Assembly (NCBI GenBank): GCA_946056785.1
Contig: CAMGKS010000007.1
Coordinates: 1-17,857 of the forward strand
DNA from: an uncultured Clostridia bacterium
GTDB lineage: Bacteria; Bacillota; Clostridia; Christensenellales; CAG-917
Reading direction: 5' to 3'
DNA length: 17,857 nt
Part shown: positions 1 through 7,484 of the stretch, in pieces
How the letters are laid out: every line of letters starts with the position of its first letter
Position numbering within the stretch: position 1 is the stretch's first letter
Translations under genes and position numbers: made by a program
Notes under the pieces: generated by a model
Database searches by the model: none
Seen by the model: only the letters and a program-made list of their open reading frames with translations
What the model was told of the DNA's origin: nothing

Positions 1-56
1 TTGAGATAAAATAGATAATTAAGATAAACTGTTTTAATTGAATTGTTTTATAAAAA

Positions 57-101
57 GTTACAATAAAAAAGGGACTGACTCAGTCCCTTTTTTATTGTAA
101 C
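57..101. terminator. Perfect inverted-repeat bidirectional terminator
   Basis: Two 22-base arms (57-78 and 80-101) are exact reverse complements around a single C. The core GGGACTGA/TCAGTCCC is flanked by A6 on the left and T6 on the right, so either strand gives a GC-rich hairpin followed by a U-tract. It lies between whatever gene enters from the left and thiT, which ends leftward at 303, so it probably terminates both. thiT stops 200 bases away, which is rather far, so its role for thiT is an inference. Confidence 0.85.
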
Positions 102-302
102 GTTGCTTATTAAAACGCAAACGTACTTTACTATTATTAAACGGTATCAGCTTAATTGCAACGTTAAATATTTAAAACGCTATTAACGCCGTTTTTTCAA
201 CGTTTAAAAACTTGCAATGTCAGCAAAACGACTATTGACGAGGTTTATTTAATTTTATTAAATTTGGTCGAGCCGCATAATGATTGTTTAATATTTTTCG
301 AG
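102..302. other. AT-rich intergenic stretch without a recognisable gene
   Basis: Together with the terminator this makes a 302-base gap. I see no ORF with a ribosome site. A weak hairpin AAAACG...CGTTTT lies at about 174-195 and is followed by TT, which could be a minor terminator on either strand. Several ACGTT/AACGT words recur, without a clear repeat unit. Confidence 0.4.
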
Positions 303-1496
303 TTAATTTTCGGTTGTCGTATTTTCGACTTCAACTTTGGTTTCCGCTTTGGTTTCGTCGGTTTCCGCATTGACTGTTTCAACCGTTTCTTCCGTTTCGT
401 CGTCTGCTTTTACGTCCTTGTTTGCGACAGGCAGACTGACGTCGAGACGTTTGACGAATTCTTTTGAGGCAAACATAAGCGAGCCGGCGACAAGTGCGAT
501 TGCAAGGTCGGCAAATACAAACGAGTTGTAAAGGAAACTCCAGGCGACAGCCGTATAGTTAGGGTCGCCGCTTCCGAAGATAAATACGCCGCTTATTACG
601 TGTGAGAAATAACGCAAAATTGCCGCAAGAAGTCCGCCGAGCAAGAAGTTGACGATAGGTTTGTTTTTGAAAAGCCCGACTTCTTTGAAAAGACCGCTAA
701 GTCCGATTGCCGAAAATGCGATAGGATAATCGAGCAAGAACTGGACAGGGTGATAAAGCCACGGAGCTTGAATAAACTGCAAGAATCCGTATATTACTCC
801 CGCAACGATTCCGCGACGTATTCCGAACATATAAGAATAAATCATAAGCGGAAGTATGCTTGCTAAAGTGATTGAGCCGCCGCTTGGCATTTCAAAAAAT
901 CTGACGTATGAAAGTGCAAACGACAGGGCAATCGAAAGGGAAGCGTAAACGATTGATTTTGTGTGCAGTCTGGCGTCCTCTTTCTTTCCGCAGAAAATTG
1001 CAAGTAAAACGATTGCCGCAACAATGATTATAGTGAATATATAAAGCATTGCGTTGTCGGCGGCACTAAGAGTCATGCTGTTGTTTATAACGCCCATAGC
1101 GATTATAAGAGCCACGGCAAACGCTATGACGATGCCGCTTGCTATTTTTGCAAAGAGCGGGAATTTTTCACGCTTGAACAGCAATACGATTATTGCGGCG
1201 ACAGCCAAAACGAGAATAGTCAATACAAAGGCTAAAACAGGATAGAAACTGTTCTTTTCAATATAGCCCGCAGCCGAGTATTCGTCGAGTTTTAAAAATC
1301 CCAATAGCAAGATTACGGATAGGCTGTAACCGAATACGAAACCGCCGACGTACGGTCTGACTTTGTCCGTCGTGTTGCGTTTTTTGCAAACGGCTAAAAT
1401 TGCAATTATAACAATTGCAAAAAAGATAGTGACGAAAAAGGCAATTGTTGCCGATTTGTCAAAGATTGATAGCGACTTAAAATTTTTTAAGTCCAT
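303..1496 (-). CDS. thiT: ThiT-type thiamine ECF transporter S component with extra N-terminal membrane domain and acidic tail
   Basis: This is the substrate-binding membrane subunit for thiamine uptake, which in the family works with a shared ECF energising module (EcfA/A'/T) not encoded here. The ThiT domain covers residues ~180-345 and has the family pattern: GGSITLASILPL at 206-217, a long stretch around HPVQFLLDYPIAF at 249-261, and RYFSHVISGVFIFG at 295-308. Characterised ThiT proteins are about 180-190 residues; this one is 397. Residues 1-~175 add about five hydrophobic helices (roughly 15-37, 48-68, 86-107, 113-135, 150-168) that I do not recognise. Residues ~362-397 form a hydrophilic Glu/Thr-rich tail. 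The ATG has a strong GGAAGGAGA site six bases upstream. Control by the upstream TPP riboswitch supports thiamine as substrate. Identity of the ThiT domain is firm; the role of the extra domain and tail is unknown. Confidence 0.92.
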   Translation of the reverse strand: MDLKNFKSLSIFDKSATIAFFVTIFFAIVIIAILAVCKKRNTTDKVRPYVGGFVFGYSLSVILLLGFLKLDEYSAAGYIEKNSFYPVLAFVLTILVLAVAAIIVLLFKREKFPLFAKIASGIVIAFAVALIIAMGVINNSMTLSAADNAMLYIFTIIIVAAIVLLAIFCGKKEDARLHTKSIVYASLSIALSFALSYVRFFEMPSGGSITLASILPLMIYSYMFGIRRGIVAGVIYGFLQFIQAPWLYHPVQFLLDYPIAFSAIGLSGLFKEVGLFKNKPIVNFLLGGLLAAILRYFSHVISGVFIFGSGDPNYTAVAWSFLYNSFVFADLAIALVAGSLMFASKEFVKRLDVSLPVANKDVKADDETEETVETVNAETDETKAETKVEVENTTTEN

Positions 1497-1518
1497 TTTT
1501 TCTCCTTCCGCTGGTTGT

Positions 1519-1552
1519 AAAAAGAAAAGCCCTCGTGGAAAACCATCGAGGA
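1519..1552 (-). terminator. Riboswitch expression-platform terminator
   Basis: On the minus strand, GTCCTCG-ATGG, a TTTT loop and CCA-CGAGGGC form a hairpin directly followed by TTTTCTTTTT. It sits between the TPP aptamer and the thiT ribosome site, so the likely mechanism is premature transcription termination when TPP is bound. The alternative antiterminator pairing was not worked out. Confidence 0.85.
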
Positions 1553-1556
1553 CTGA

Positions 1557-1632
1557 ATGCTTCCTTTCGTGAGTTCCAACTCAATCAAGTTCAAAGGGTT
1601 TAATCTCAGACGGCATGCCGTCACCCCCAGCG
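1557..1632 (-). promoter_or_regulatory. TPP riboswitch aptamer (thi-box)
   Basis: The minus strand carries the thi-box landmarks in order: GGGGGTG, an optional P3a hairpin ACGG-CATG-CCGT, the invariant CTGAGA, ACCCTTTGAACTTGAT (consensus ACCCUUUGAACCUGAU), a TGAGT/ACTCA hairpin and the closing CGAAAGGAAGC. The CCC of ACCCTTT can pair with GGGGGT to form P2. It lies 60 bases upstream of thiT. By established knowledge of this class it binds thiamine pyrophosphate and represses. P1 looks short (GCT/AGC plus a mismatch). Confidence 0.94.
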
Positions 1633-1645
1633 TTTATTAAATTTT

Positions 1646-1674
1646 ATAATATCGGCAAAAGCCGTTATTATCAA
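1646..1674 (-). promoter_or_regulatory. Sigma-A promoter of thiT
   Basis: On the minus strand TTGATA (1674-1669), a 17-base spacer and TATTAT (1651-1646). Transcription would start at about 1638-1640, just ahead of the TPP aptamer, which is where a riboswitch leader should begin. Confidence 0.7.
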
Positions 1675-1747
1675 ATAGCATTTAAAACCGAATCGCTTTG
1701 TTAAAACGTTTATACCGCTTATGCGCTAACAAGGCAGGCAGTATAGT

Positions 1748-1769
1748 GCGGTTTAAATTTAGATATAAC
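1748..1769. repeat. Single GCGGTTTAA-type intergenic motif
   Basis: The 22 bases starting GCGGTTTAAATTTAG and ending ATATAAC resemble the third unit of the tandem array near 15075 (GCGGTTTAAG...AATATAAC) and the start of the repeats in the folE-folP gap. It lies just beyond the stop of the yfcE-like gene. The match is short and AT-rich, so chance similarity is possible. Confidence 0.3.
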
Positions 1770-1791
1770 AAAGGTTTTGGATAAGCGTAAA

Positions 1792-2343
1792 TTATTTATC
1801 GGCGTTTTTAAAATCAAGTTGATCTATCACGTTGCCGTCAAAGTCGTAGATTGTAATGCAATCTGCCGCAGTATCCAAAATGATGTATGAAAGCGGGCTG
1901 TCGTTTACAGGGAGCGAACAAGAACCGCTATTTATGAAATATACGCCGTTTACTTCTTTTATAAAAGGATAGTGCAAGTGTCCGTAAAAACATACGTCGC
2001 CTTTTTTAAGGTGTGCCGGCGGAGTATCCATATTGAATTTATGACCGTGCGAGAAAAAGAACGAACGGTTTGTAACTATTTCGTGATAATCTTGGAAAGT
2101 GAAATTGGAAATCATCTGGTCGACTTCGCTGTCGCAATTTCCTTTTATGACGATGAGCTTGCCTTTATACGCATTGAGAAGTTCGGCAACTTTCATAGGA
2201 GCATAACCGTCAGGCAACGGATTTCTAGGACCGTGGTTGTATATATCGCCAAGCAAAATTAAAGGTTGACCGTTTGCAATTTCGATGATACGCTTTGCAC
2301 TTGTTGCGCTTCCGTGCAAATCTGATGCAATAATAAATTTCAT
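1792..2343 (-). CDS. yfcE: YfcE/MJ0936-family metallophosphoesterase
   Basis: A small cytosolic binuclear-metal phosphoesterase; relatives hydrolyse artificial phosphodiester substrates, and the physiological substrate is unknown. With the start chosen here it has 183 residues, the usual family length. Metal-site motifs appear in order: SDLHG (D8, H10), LGDIYNHGP (D33), KGNCDSE (N69), SHGH (H99, H101) and FYGHLHYP (H122, H124). In-frame GTG at 2352 would add three residues, but that codon overlaps the ribosome site AGAGGTG; ATG at 2343 lies eight bases after AGAGG and gives the classic MKFIIASDLHGS opening, so I prefer it. It is transcribed divergently from the GH2 gene and has its own promoter. 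No clear terminator follows; it may read towards the thiT unit. Confidence 0.9.
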   Translation of the reverse strand: MKFIIASDLHGSATSAKRIIEIANGQPLILLGDIYNHGPRNPLPDGYAPMKVAELLNAYKGKLIVIKGNCDSEVDQMISNFTFQDYHEIVTNRSFFFSHGHKFNMDTPPAHLKKGDVCFYGHLHYPFIKEVNGVYFINSGSCSLPVNDSPLSYIILDTAADCITIYDFDGNVIDQLDFKNADK

Positions 2344-2362
2344 TATTTTCACCTCTTAGATA

Positions 2363-2391
2363 AGTATACATTAAGCCGCTTTATTTGTAAA
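2363..2391 (-). promoter_or_regulatory. Sigma-A promoter of the yfcE-like gene
   Basis: On the minus strand TTTACA (2391-2386), a 17-base spacer and TATACT (2368-2363), 20 bases before the chosen ATG. It is back-to-back with the GH2 promoter. Confidence 0.65.
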
Positions 2392-2410
2392 GCCGATTTT
2401 TCAAAATATA

Positions 2411-2439
2411 TTGCACATAAAAAGTTTATATGATAAAAT
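2411..2439 (+). promoter_or_regulatory. Sigma-A promoter of the GH2 gene
   Basis: TTGCAC (2411-2416), a 17-base spacer ending in TGA, and TAAAAT (2434-2439), giving an extended -10. The start codon is 30 bases downstream. Confidence 0.8.
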
Positions 2440-2468
2440 GATATACATAAAAGTTAAGGGAGAATAAG

Positions 2469-4271
2469 ATGAGCAAAAAAGTTTTATCGACGCAAGAAGA
2501 AATCAAAAGTAAATCTAAAAACGTGAGAGTAAGGCTTCAATCGAAATTTTTCGATGAAGTAGGGGACGTCCCTCTCAGCGAATATCCTCGCCCTCAGTTT
2601 GAAAGAAACAGTTATATAAATCTTAACGGCAAATGGAAGTTCGCAATGCAAAAAGCGAGCAGTGAATTTAAAGGATATGACAAAGAAATTCTCGTTCCGT
2701 TTTCGCCTGAATCTTTGCTTTCGGGTTTGGACGCAGTTGTCGCTCAACCTGACGACGTATTGTATTATGAAAGAGAATTCGACGCTCAAAAAGGTTTCGT
2801 CAAAGCAAAAACGTTGTTACATTTCGGAGCCGTCGACTTTGAATGTCACGTAAAAGTGAACGACAAAGAAGTCGGTTCTCATAAGGGCGGATATACGCCT
2901 TTTACGCTTGACGTAACGGACGCTATAAAAGAAGGCAAAAACGTAATATCGGTTGTCGTGACGGATCCTACGGACACGAGTTATCACACAAGAGCGAAGC
3001 AGGCTTTAAAGAACGGCGGAATATGGTACACTCCGCAATCGGGTATATGGCAAACCGTATGGCTTGAAAGCGTACCTTCCGTTTATCTTAAAGATATGAC
3101 CGTTATTCCCGATATCGACAAAAACATCGTTACGATAAAGACGGTTGCCGATTCAGAGGCGTCGATAAAAGTTTTAGACGGCGATAAGGTAATCGCAGAA
3201 GGTAAAACGTCCGACGGCGTTGCGGAAATTTCTCTCAAAGACTATGAGCTTTGGTCGCCTGAAAATCCGAAACTTTACGACCTTGAAATTAAGGTGGGAG
3301 ACGACGTCGTAAAATCGTATTTCGGCATGAGAAAGTTTTCAATAATGAAAGACGCAAAGGGCAAGAAACGTCTCGCTTTAAACAACAAGATTTATTATCA
3401 GACGGGGTTGCTCGATCAAGGCTATTGGTCGGACGGAATGCTTACGCCGCCAACCGATTCCGCTATGGAATACGATATAAAACTTATGAAAGATATGGGA
3501 TTTAATATGCTTCGTAAGCATATCAAAATCGAACCGCTTCGTTGGTATTATCACTGCGACAGATTGGGAATGATTGTTTGGCAGGATATGGTTTCGGGCG
3601 GCGAAAAATATAAATTTTCGGTTATAGGTTTGCTTCCGTTCTTAGGATTCCATTTAAAGGATACCGAAAAGAATTATAAGCGTTTCGGCAGAGCAAACGC
3701 AGAAAGCCGCAAAGAGTATTATGAAGAACTTGACGTAACGTTCAATTATCTTAAAAATACAGTCTCTCTTGGTACGTGGGTGCCGTTCAACGAAGGTTGG
3801 GGACAGTTTGAAAGCGTGAAAGCCACCGAAATTCTTAAAGGCTATGACAGCACGAGAATTATCGATTCCGTCAGCGGCTGGCACGACCAGGGTAAAAAGA
3901 CGAGCGACTTAAAGAGCCTTCACATTTATTTTACTCCGGTAAAAGCGCCAAAAGACGAAAGGGTTGTCGTTTTGTCTGAGTTTGGCGGTTACAGCCATAA
4001 AAAGCCGGGACACGTATTCAGTCCTAATAAATCGTTTGGATACAGAATTTATAACAGCGATAAGTCGTTAGCCAAAGCGTTTAAGAATTTGTTTGAAAAA
4101 ACGCTTTACAAGCAGGCTAAAAAAGGTTTTGCGGCAAGCGTTTATACGCAGGTGAGCGACGTCGAGGAAGAGATAAACGGACTTATAACGTACGACCGCA
4201 AGGAAATTAAATTTCCTGTCGATATGGTAAAAGAATGTAACGATAAACTTAAGGCAATCAAGTTTGACTGA
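2469..4271 (+). CDS. Glycoside hydrolase family 2 protein (beta-galactosidase/beta-glucuronidase-like)
   Basis: A retaining beta-glycosidase of family GH2; the exact sugar cannot be read from the sequence. The expected order is visible: sugar-binding jelly-roll domain (~45-205, with LNGKWKF at 52-58 and GGIWYTPQSGIWQTVWLE at 183-200), Ig-like domain (~206-290) and TIM barrel (~300-600). The likely acid/base is E442 in WVPFNEGWGQF (437-447) and the likely nucleophile E504 in VVLSEFGGY (500-508). At 600 residues it is close to short GH2 enzymes such as UidA rather than LacZ (~1,000). There is no signal peptide, so it should be cytosolic and act on imported glycosides, yet no sugar transporter lies next to it. 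The ATG follows AGGGAGA with good spacing. It stands alone between a strong promoter and two terminators. Confidence 0.93.
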   Translation: MSKKVLSTQEEIKSKSKNVRVRLQSKFFDEVGDVPLSEYPRPQFERNSYINLNGKWKFAMQKASSEFKGYDKEILVPFSPESLLSGLDAVVAQPDDVLYYEREFDAQKGFVKAKTLLHFGAVDFECHVKVNDKEVGSHKGGYTPFTLDVTDAIKEGKNVISVVVTDPTDTSYHTRAKQALKNGGIWYTPQSGIWQTVWLESVPSVYLKDMTVIPDIDKNIVTIKTVADSEASIKVLDGDKVIAEGKTSDGVAEISLKDYELWSPENPKLYDLEIKVGDDVVKSYFGMRKFSIMKDAKGKKRLALNNKIYYQTGLLDQGYWSDGMLTPPTDSAMEYDIKLMKDMGFNMLRKHIKIEPLRWYYHCDRLGMIVWQDMVSGGEKYKFSVIGLLPFLGFHLKDTEKNYKRFGRANAESRKEYYEELDVTFNYLKNTVSLGTWVPFNEGWGQFESVKATEILKGYDSTRIIDSVSGWHDQGKKTSDLKSLHIYFTPVKAPKDERVVVLSEFGGYSHKKPGHVFSPNKSFGYRIYNSDKSLAKAFKNLFEKTLYKQAKKGFAASVYTQVSDVEEEINGLITYDRKEIKFPVDMVKECNDKLKAIKFD

Positions 4272-4344
4272 TAGACAAAAGTTTTAGTCAAAGTTTAGTG
4301 AAGCGTTATTAATTAGTGAAACATTATTACATTTTTGTTATAAA

Positions 4345-4378
4345 AAGGCATTTTATCGTTTGATAAAATGCCTTCTTT
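4345..4378. terminator. Bidirectional terminator (GH2 / ABC permease)
   Basis: AAGGCATTTTATC, loop GTTT, GATAAAATGCCTT: a perfect 13-bp stem, with CTTT after it on the plus strand and TTTTTA after it on the minus strand. It separates convergent genes and probably serves mainly the GH2 gene, 74 bases after its stop. Confidence 0.88.
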
Positions 4379-4419
4379 AAAAACGGAAACTCCTTTAATT
4401 AAAAGTCGTTTCCGTTTTT
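4379..4419. terminator. Second bidirectional terminator
   Basis: AAAAACGGAAAC and GTTTCCGTTTTT are exact complements enclosing a 17-base AT-rich loop, with T-runs on both strands. It is next to the previous hairpin and is better placed to terminate the leftward ABC transporter genes, which end at 4474. Confidence 0.82.
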
Positions 4420-4473
4420 ATATAGATACGTTTTGATATAGTTTTATACAGAACGTAAATCGAACTATAACTA

Positions 4474-5553
4474 TTACTTAGCCGTTTCTTCGGTTTTTTC
4501 TTCCGCTTTTGTTTCTGCAGATTCGGTTGTTTTTAAATTTTCCGCCGTTTCGGTTTTTTCGTCGGCAATGCTGTTTGTTGCGTTAAGTCCGATTGAACTT
4601 TCCGACGCATTTGTCGCCGCCGCTTGCACTTTGCGTGACTTTTTGAAATGAATCTGCGGGGCTTTGCCTTTAAGCAATACGTTGATTAAAACGTAAATTC
4701 CGATTAAAACGATAATCGTCAAAATCAGAACAAGATACATTGTCCAGATTTCGACCTTATGCCCGAAGAAATAAAGATTGCAGTCTACGCTGTCCTTTAT
4801 GCTTTCGATGACTTCGGTCGGAAAGCCTTTATCCGCCATTTCGCGATACACACCGTTTAAAGCGTGATTTCTTATAAGCGAAGTACCGTATGTGCCCGGT
4901 AGCAACGAAAGGAATTTTTGAAGTCCCGTGCCGAAACTTGAAATAGGCATATATGCGCCGCAAATAAAGCCGTATGCCGCGGAAACTACCGTGCCTACTG
5001 CCGATGCTTGTCCGTTTGTAGAAAGAAAAACGTTCACTATTGACGATAGCGCAACGCCGAACATAGTAAGCAATACTACGTCGACCGTTATTAGCATAAC
5101 GTCACCGAAAGACAAATACCAGCCTACTATTGCAAGGTATATAAAGCAAGCGAACATTGCGGTGAGAGTTATTATAAGCGTTGTAAGAAACGAACCGACA
5201 TAGTAAGCAATAGCGATCGTCGATTTCTTTGTCGGCGTAATAAGAAAGTCCTTGTTCGAGCCGTTTACTCTGTCTTGAACCATAAGAAGGTTAGAGCAGA
5301 AGGCAACGGTTACGCAACAAACCGCAAGTATTGACGAGAAAAGCTCGCCGCCGACCGTGCCGTTTATAATTGCGTCCGAAACCTGAACTCCGTCAGGCAG
5401 GGCATTGCTGAAACTGTCGCGGAATACTTTTGCAAGGAACGTTGCGTAGAGTAGTAACAATATTATCGGGGCAATCAATGACGCAAAAAACATTCCTTTA
5501 TCCTTGAAGAACATTTTGATGTTTCTGACTGTTAAAGACCAAAAAGTTTTCAT
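4474..5553 (-). CDS. ABC-2 type transporter permease with acidic C-terminal tail
   Basis: The membrane subunit of an exporter, partner of the ATPase encoded just upstream. It has the ABC-2 layout: a short N-terminal amphipathic stretch, a first helix at about 24-46, a long loop, then five further hydrophobic segments between ~72 and 300, with the family-like region GFICGAYMPISSFGTGLQ (~195-212) in the penultimate part. From ~315 onward it changes to a hydrophilic, Ala/Thr/Glu/Lys-rich tail (to 359) not expected of the family. GGAGG lies six bases before the ATG, and the start overlaps the ATPase stop as ATGA, so translation is probably coupled. The substrate is unknown; DrrB-like systems export drugs or lipids, but nothing here decides this. 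Confidence 0.9.
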   Translation of the reverse strand: MKTFWSLTVRNIKMFFKDKGMFFASLIAPIILLLLYATFLAKVFRDSFSNALPDGVQVSDAIINGTVGGELFSSILAVCCVTVAFCSNLLMVQDRVNGSNKDFLITPTKKSTIAIAYYVGSFLTTLIITLTAMFACFIYLAIVGWYLSFGDVMLITVDVVLLTMFGVALSSIVNVFLSTNGQASAVGTVVSAAYGFICGAYMPISSFGTGLQKFLSLLPGTYGTSLIRNHALNGVYREMADKGFPTEVIESIKDSVDCNLYFFGHKVEIWTMYLVLILTIIVLIGIYVLINVLLKGKAPQIHFKKSRKVQAAATNASESSIGLNATNSIADEKTETAENLKTTESAETKAEEKTEETAK

Positions 5554-6461
5554 AAATTGCCTCCTTCGAGTTTTTTGCCCGTGACAGACAAAAATACGTC
5601 GTCCATTTTGCCCTTTGTTATTTCAAAGTCGCTAAACAAATCCTTGTGTTTTGTGACAAGTTCTCTTGCTTCGACCGTGTTTTTGACGGCGATTCTGAAA
5701 GCGTCCCTTATTTTTTCATAAGACAAACCGAGCGCTTTGACTTTTTCTTCGTCAACGTTGTAGACGGTTACGAAGTCGCCCGTATATTTGTTTTTGAGTT
5801 CGAGCGGCGTGCCTTCCGCAGAAATTTTACCGCTGTCCAATATGACGACGTAGTCTGCGTCTGCCGCCTCTTCCATATAGTGAGTAGTCAAAAATACAGT
5901 CATATTTTCCGTTTTACGATAGTTATCGATGACTTCCCAAAGAATCTTTCTCGTTTGTGGGTCAAGTCCCGTGGTAGGTTCGTCGAGAATCAAAATTTTC
6001 GGCTTATGTAATATTGCTCTTGCAACGTCGATACGTCGTTTCTGACCGCCCGAAAGCTTTCCTACCGTTCTCTTTAATAGGTCTTTAAAGTCGAGAAGCT
6101 CGGCAAGCTCTGCGATTCTGTCATTTGCTTTTTTGCCGTAAATGCCGTAAAGGCTGGCTCTTGACAAAAGATTGTCGCGGACGTTAAGCACGTTGTCCAG
6201 TACGGAATTTTGAAATACGACGCCGAGTTCTTCGGTTATGCCTTTCATATCCTTTTCGACGTCCTTACCATCGATAAGCACTGTGCCGCCGTCTTTAATC
6301 TGAGTTCCGCACATAATAGAAATAGTGGTAGATTTGCCTGCGCCGTTTACGCCCAAAAAAGCGAACAATTCGCCTTTTTTGACGTGAAACGAAAGGTTGT
6401 TTACCGCATGCACGTCACCGAAATTTTTGTCGAGATTTTTGATATCAATGATATTTTCCAT
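5550..6461 (-). CDS. ABC transporter ATP-binding protein (DrrA/CcmA-like)
   Basis: The energising subunit of the ABC-2 exporter, acting at the cytosolic face of the membrane. All nucleotide-binding motifs are intact: Walker A GVNGAGKST (37-45), Q-loop Q84, signature LSGGQ (136-140), Walker B ILILDEP (156-162, D160/E161), D-loop GLD and H-loop H194 in TTHYMEEAADAD. The extra C-terminal region after ~225 is usual for the DrrA-type subfamily; total length 303 is normal. The ATG follows AGGAG by six bases and gives the ordinary MENIIDIKNL opening. It overlaps the permease gene by four bases. A 125-base gap without an obvious terminator separates it from the upstream membrane-protein pair, so co-transcription is possible. 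Confidence 0.95.
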   Translation of the reverse strand: MENIIDIKNLDKNFGDVHAVNNLSFHVKKGELFAFLGVNGAGKSTTISIMCGTQIKDGGTVLIDGKDVEKDMKGITEELGVVFQNSVLDNVLNVRDNLLSRASLYGIYGKKANDRIAELAELLDFKDLLKRTVGKLSGGQKRRIDVARAILHKPKILILDEPTTGLDPQTRKILWEVIDNYRKTENMTVFLTTHYMEEAADADYVVILDSGKISAEGTPLELKNKYTGDFVTVYNVDEEKVKALGLSYEKIRDAFRIAVKNTVEARELVTKHKDLFSDFEITKGKMDDVFLSVTGKKLEGGNL

Positions 6462-6586
6462 TTTAATCTCCTAAGTCTACGCTTTCATTATCTACGCTAA
6501 AGACTTACTGTTGTTAGTCGTTTAGCTACGTTGTTTTGTTTTTTAACTCTTAGACCGATTCGAAGCGACTGTAAGCGTTTAGATTA
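6462..6586 (-). promoter_or_regulatory. Leader / intercistronic region of the ABC operon with a hairpin
   Basis: GCTAAAGACT (6496-6505) and AGTCGTTTAGC (6516-6526) can pair with one bulged base around a ten-base loop. On the minus strand, where the genes lie, no U-tract follows, so it is not a normal terminator; on the plus strand a T-rich run follows, but no plus-strand gene ends here. The word TCTACGCT also occurs twice (in 6474-6498). I found no convincing -35/-10 pair for the ABC genes. It may be a leader structure, a processing site or chance. Confidence 0.3.
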
Positions 6587-7468
6587 TCAATCGGTTTCAG
6601 ATTGATTGTTTTCGGCTGTTTCTTCAGTTGCCGACATATTTGCCGTAGCCGACGATTCATTCGAAGATACGGTTTCGGACGAAGCCGAGTCTTTCAAACT
6701 TTCAGCTGCGGCAAGATTTATAAGTTCTTGCTTAGCTTTTTTCTTTGCGTCGCGTTTTTGCCAAACGACTGCACTTATGAAACAAAGGACTACGCCTACG
6801 AAGATGAAGGTCGCCGGCTGAGCCATGCCGCCTTTACCGATAAGGTTGAAAGTAACCGTGAGAGCTACCATAATGATAAACGGAAAGATTGCAATTTTCG
6901 GATATTTAACGAGATATTTACCGCCTAATGCTCCGAAAAGGGCAAAGGCAACCGTTCCGAACGCAGGCGTTAAGAAAGCGGCTTGTGCTGAATTGAGCCA
7001 ATCGCCCAATCCGGAAAAAGCGAGAGCGATTACGCCTATCAAAATAACAACGACGGTGACTATCGAAGATACCGCAATGGAAACGGTACAGGCAATTTCG
7101 TGTTCTTCCGTGCCGACTTTAGTTCCTACAATGTTTACCGCATTGACAACGCAAGGTATTTTAAGGTTCGATAAATTTCCGGTTACAAAAGCTAAGTAGG
7201 TTCCGTTTACGCCGAGCATATAGCTATACGTAAAAACTTCTCCAATGCCCATAGGAAGGTAATAAATCAAAAGTCCTACGCAAGTAAAAAACAATTTCCA
7301 GTTCAGCGTGGTTTTATATATAATAGACATTCCGACCGGCACCATACACATCACGATTAAGGCGATTGCCGTCCAGATTTGTCCTTGTTTATGCAGGTTT
7401 TTGTTTATCATCTGACTTGCAACGTTGACGTCGCAAGTGGCTGTTAAAAAGTTTTGATTTTTCTTCAT
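6587..7468 (-). CDS. Uncharacterised membrane protein, partner of DUF5058 protein, with acidic tail
   Basis: I cannot name a family with confidence. The 293-residue protein has a charged N-terminus (~1-28), about six to seven hydrophobic segments (roughly 31-52, 57-76, 79-97, 127-151, 163-185, 191-212, 217-235), then a basic patch (QKRDAKKKAK, ~237-246) followed by a ~45-residue Ser/Ala/Glu/Thr-rich acidic tail. Conserved-looking loops are VNGTYLAFVTGNLSNLKIP and KVGTEEHEIACTVSIAVSS, with small and polar residues inside membrane regions as in transporters. It starts 16 bases after the DUF5058 stop with its own AAGGTGA site, so the two are surely co-expressed. From memory a protein of this type often accompanies DUF5058 in Clostridia; that recollection needs a neighbourhood search. 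The likely role is transport, as an inference only. Confidence 0.8.
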   Translation of the reverse strand: MKKNQNFLTATCDVNVASQMINKNLHKQGQIWTAIALIVMCMVPVGMSIIYKTTLNWKLFFTCVGLLIYYLPMGIGEVFTYSYMLGVNGTYLAFVTGNLSNLKIPCVVNAVNIVGTKVGTEEHEIACTVSIAVSSIVTVVVILIGVIALAFSGLGDWLNSAQAAFLTPAFGTVAFALFGALGGKYLVKYPKIAIFPFIIMVALTVTFNLIGKGGMAQPATFIFVGVVLCFISAVVWQKRDAKKKAKQELINLAAAESLKDSASSETVSSNESSATANMSATEETAENNQSETD

Positions 7469-7484
7469 TTCGTCACCTTTAAAA

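Noticed and set aside
2344..2352. GTG start giving a three-residue-longer YfcE-like protein
   Set aside because: The GTG is part of the AGAGGTG ribosome site; ATG 2343 has correct spacing and gives the family's usual N-terminus.
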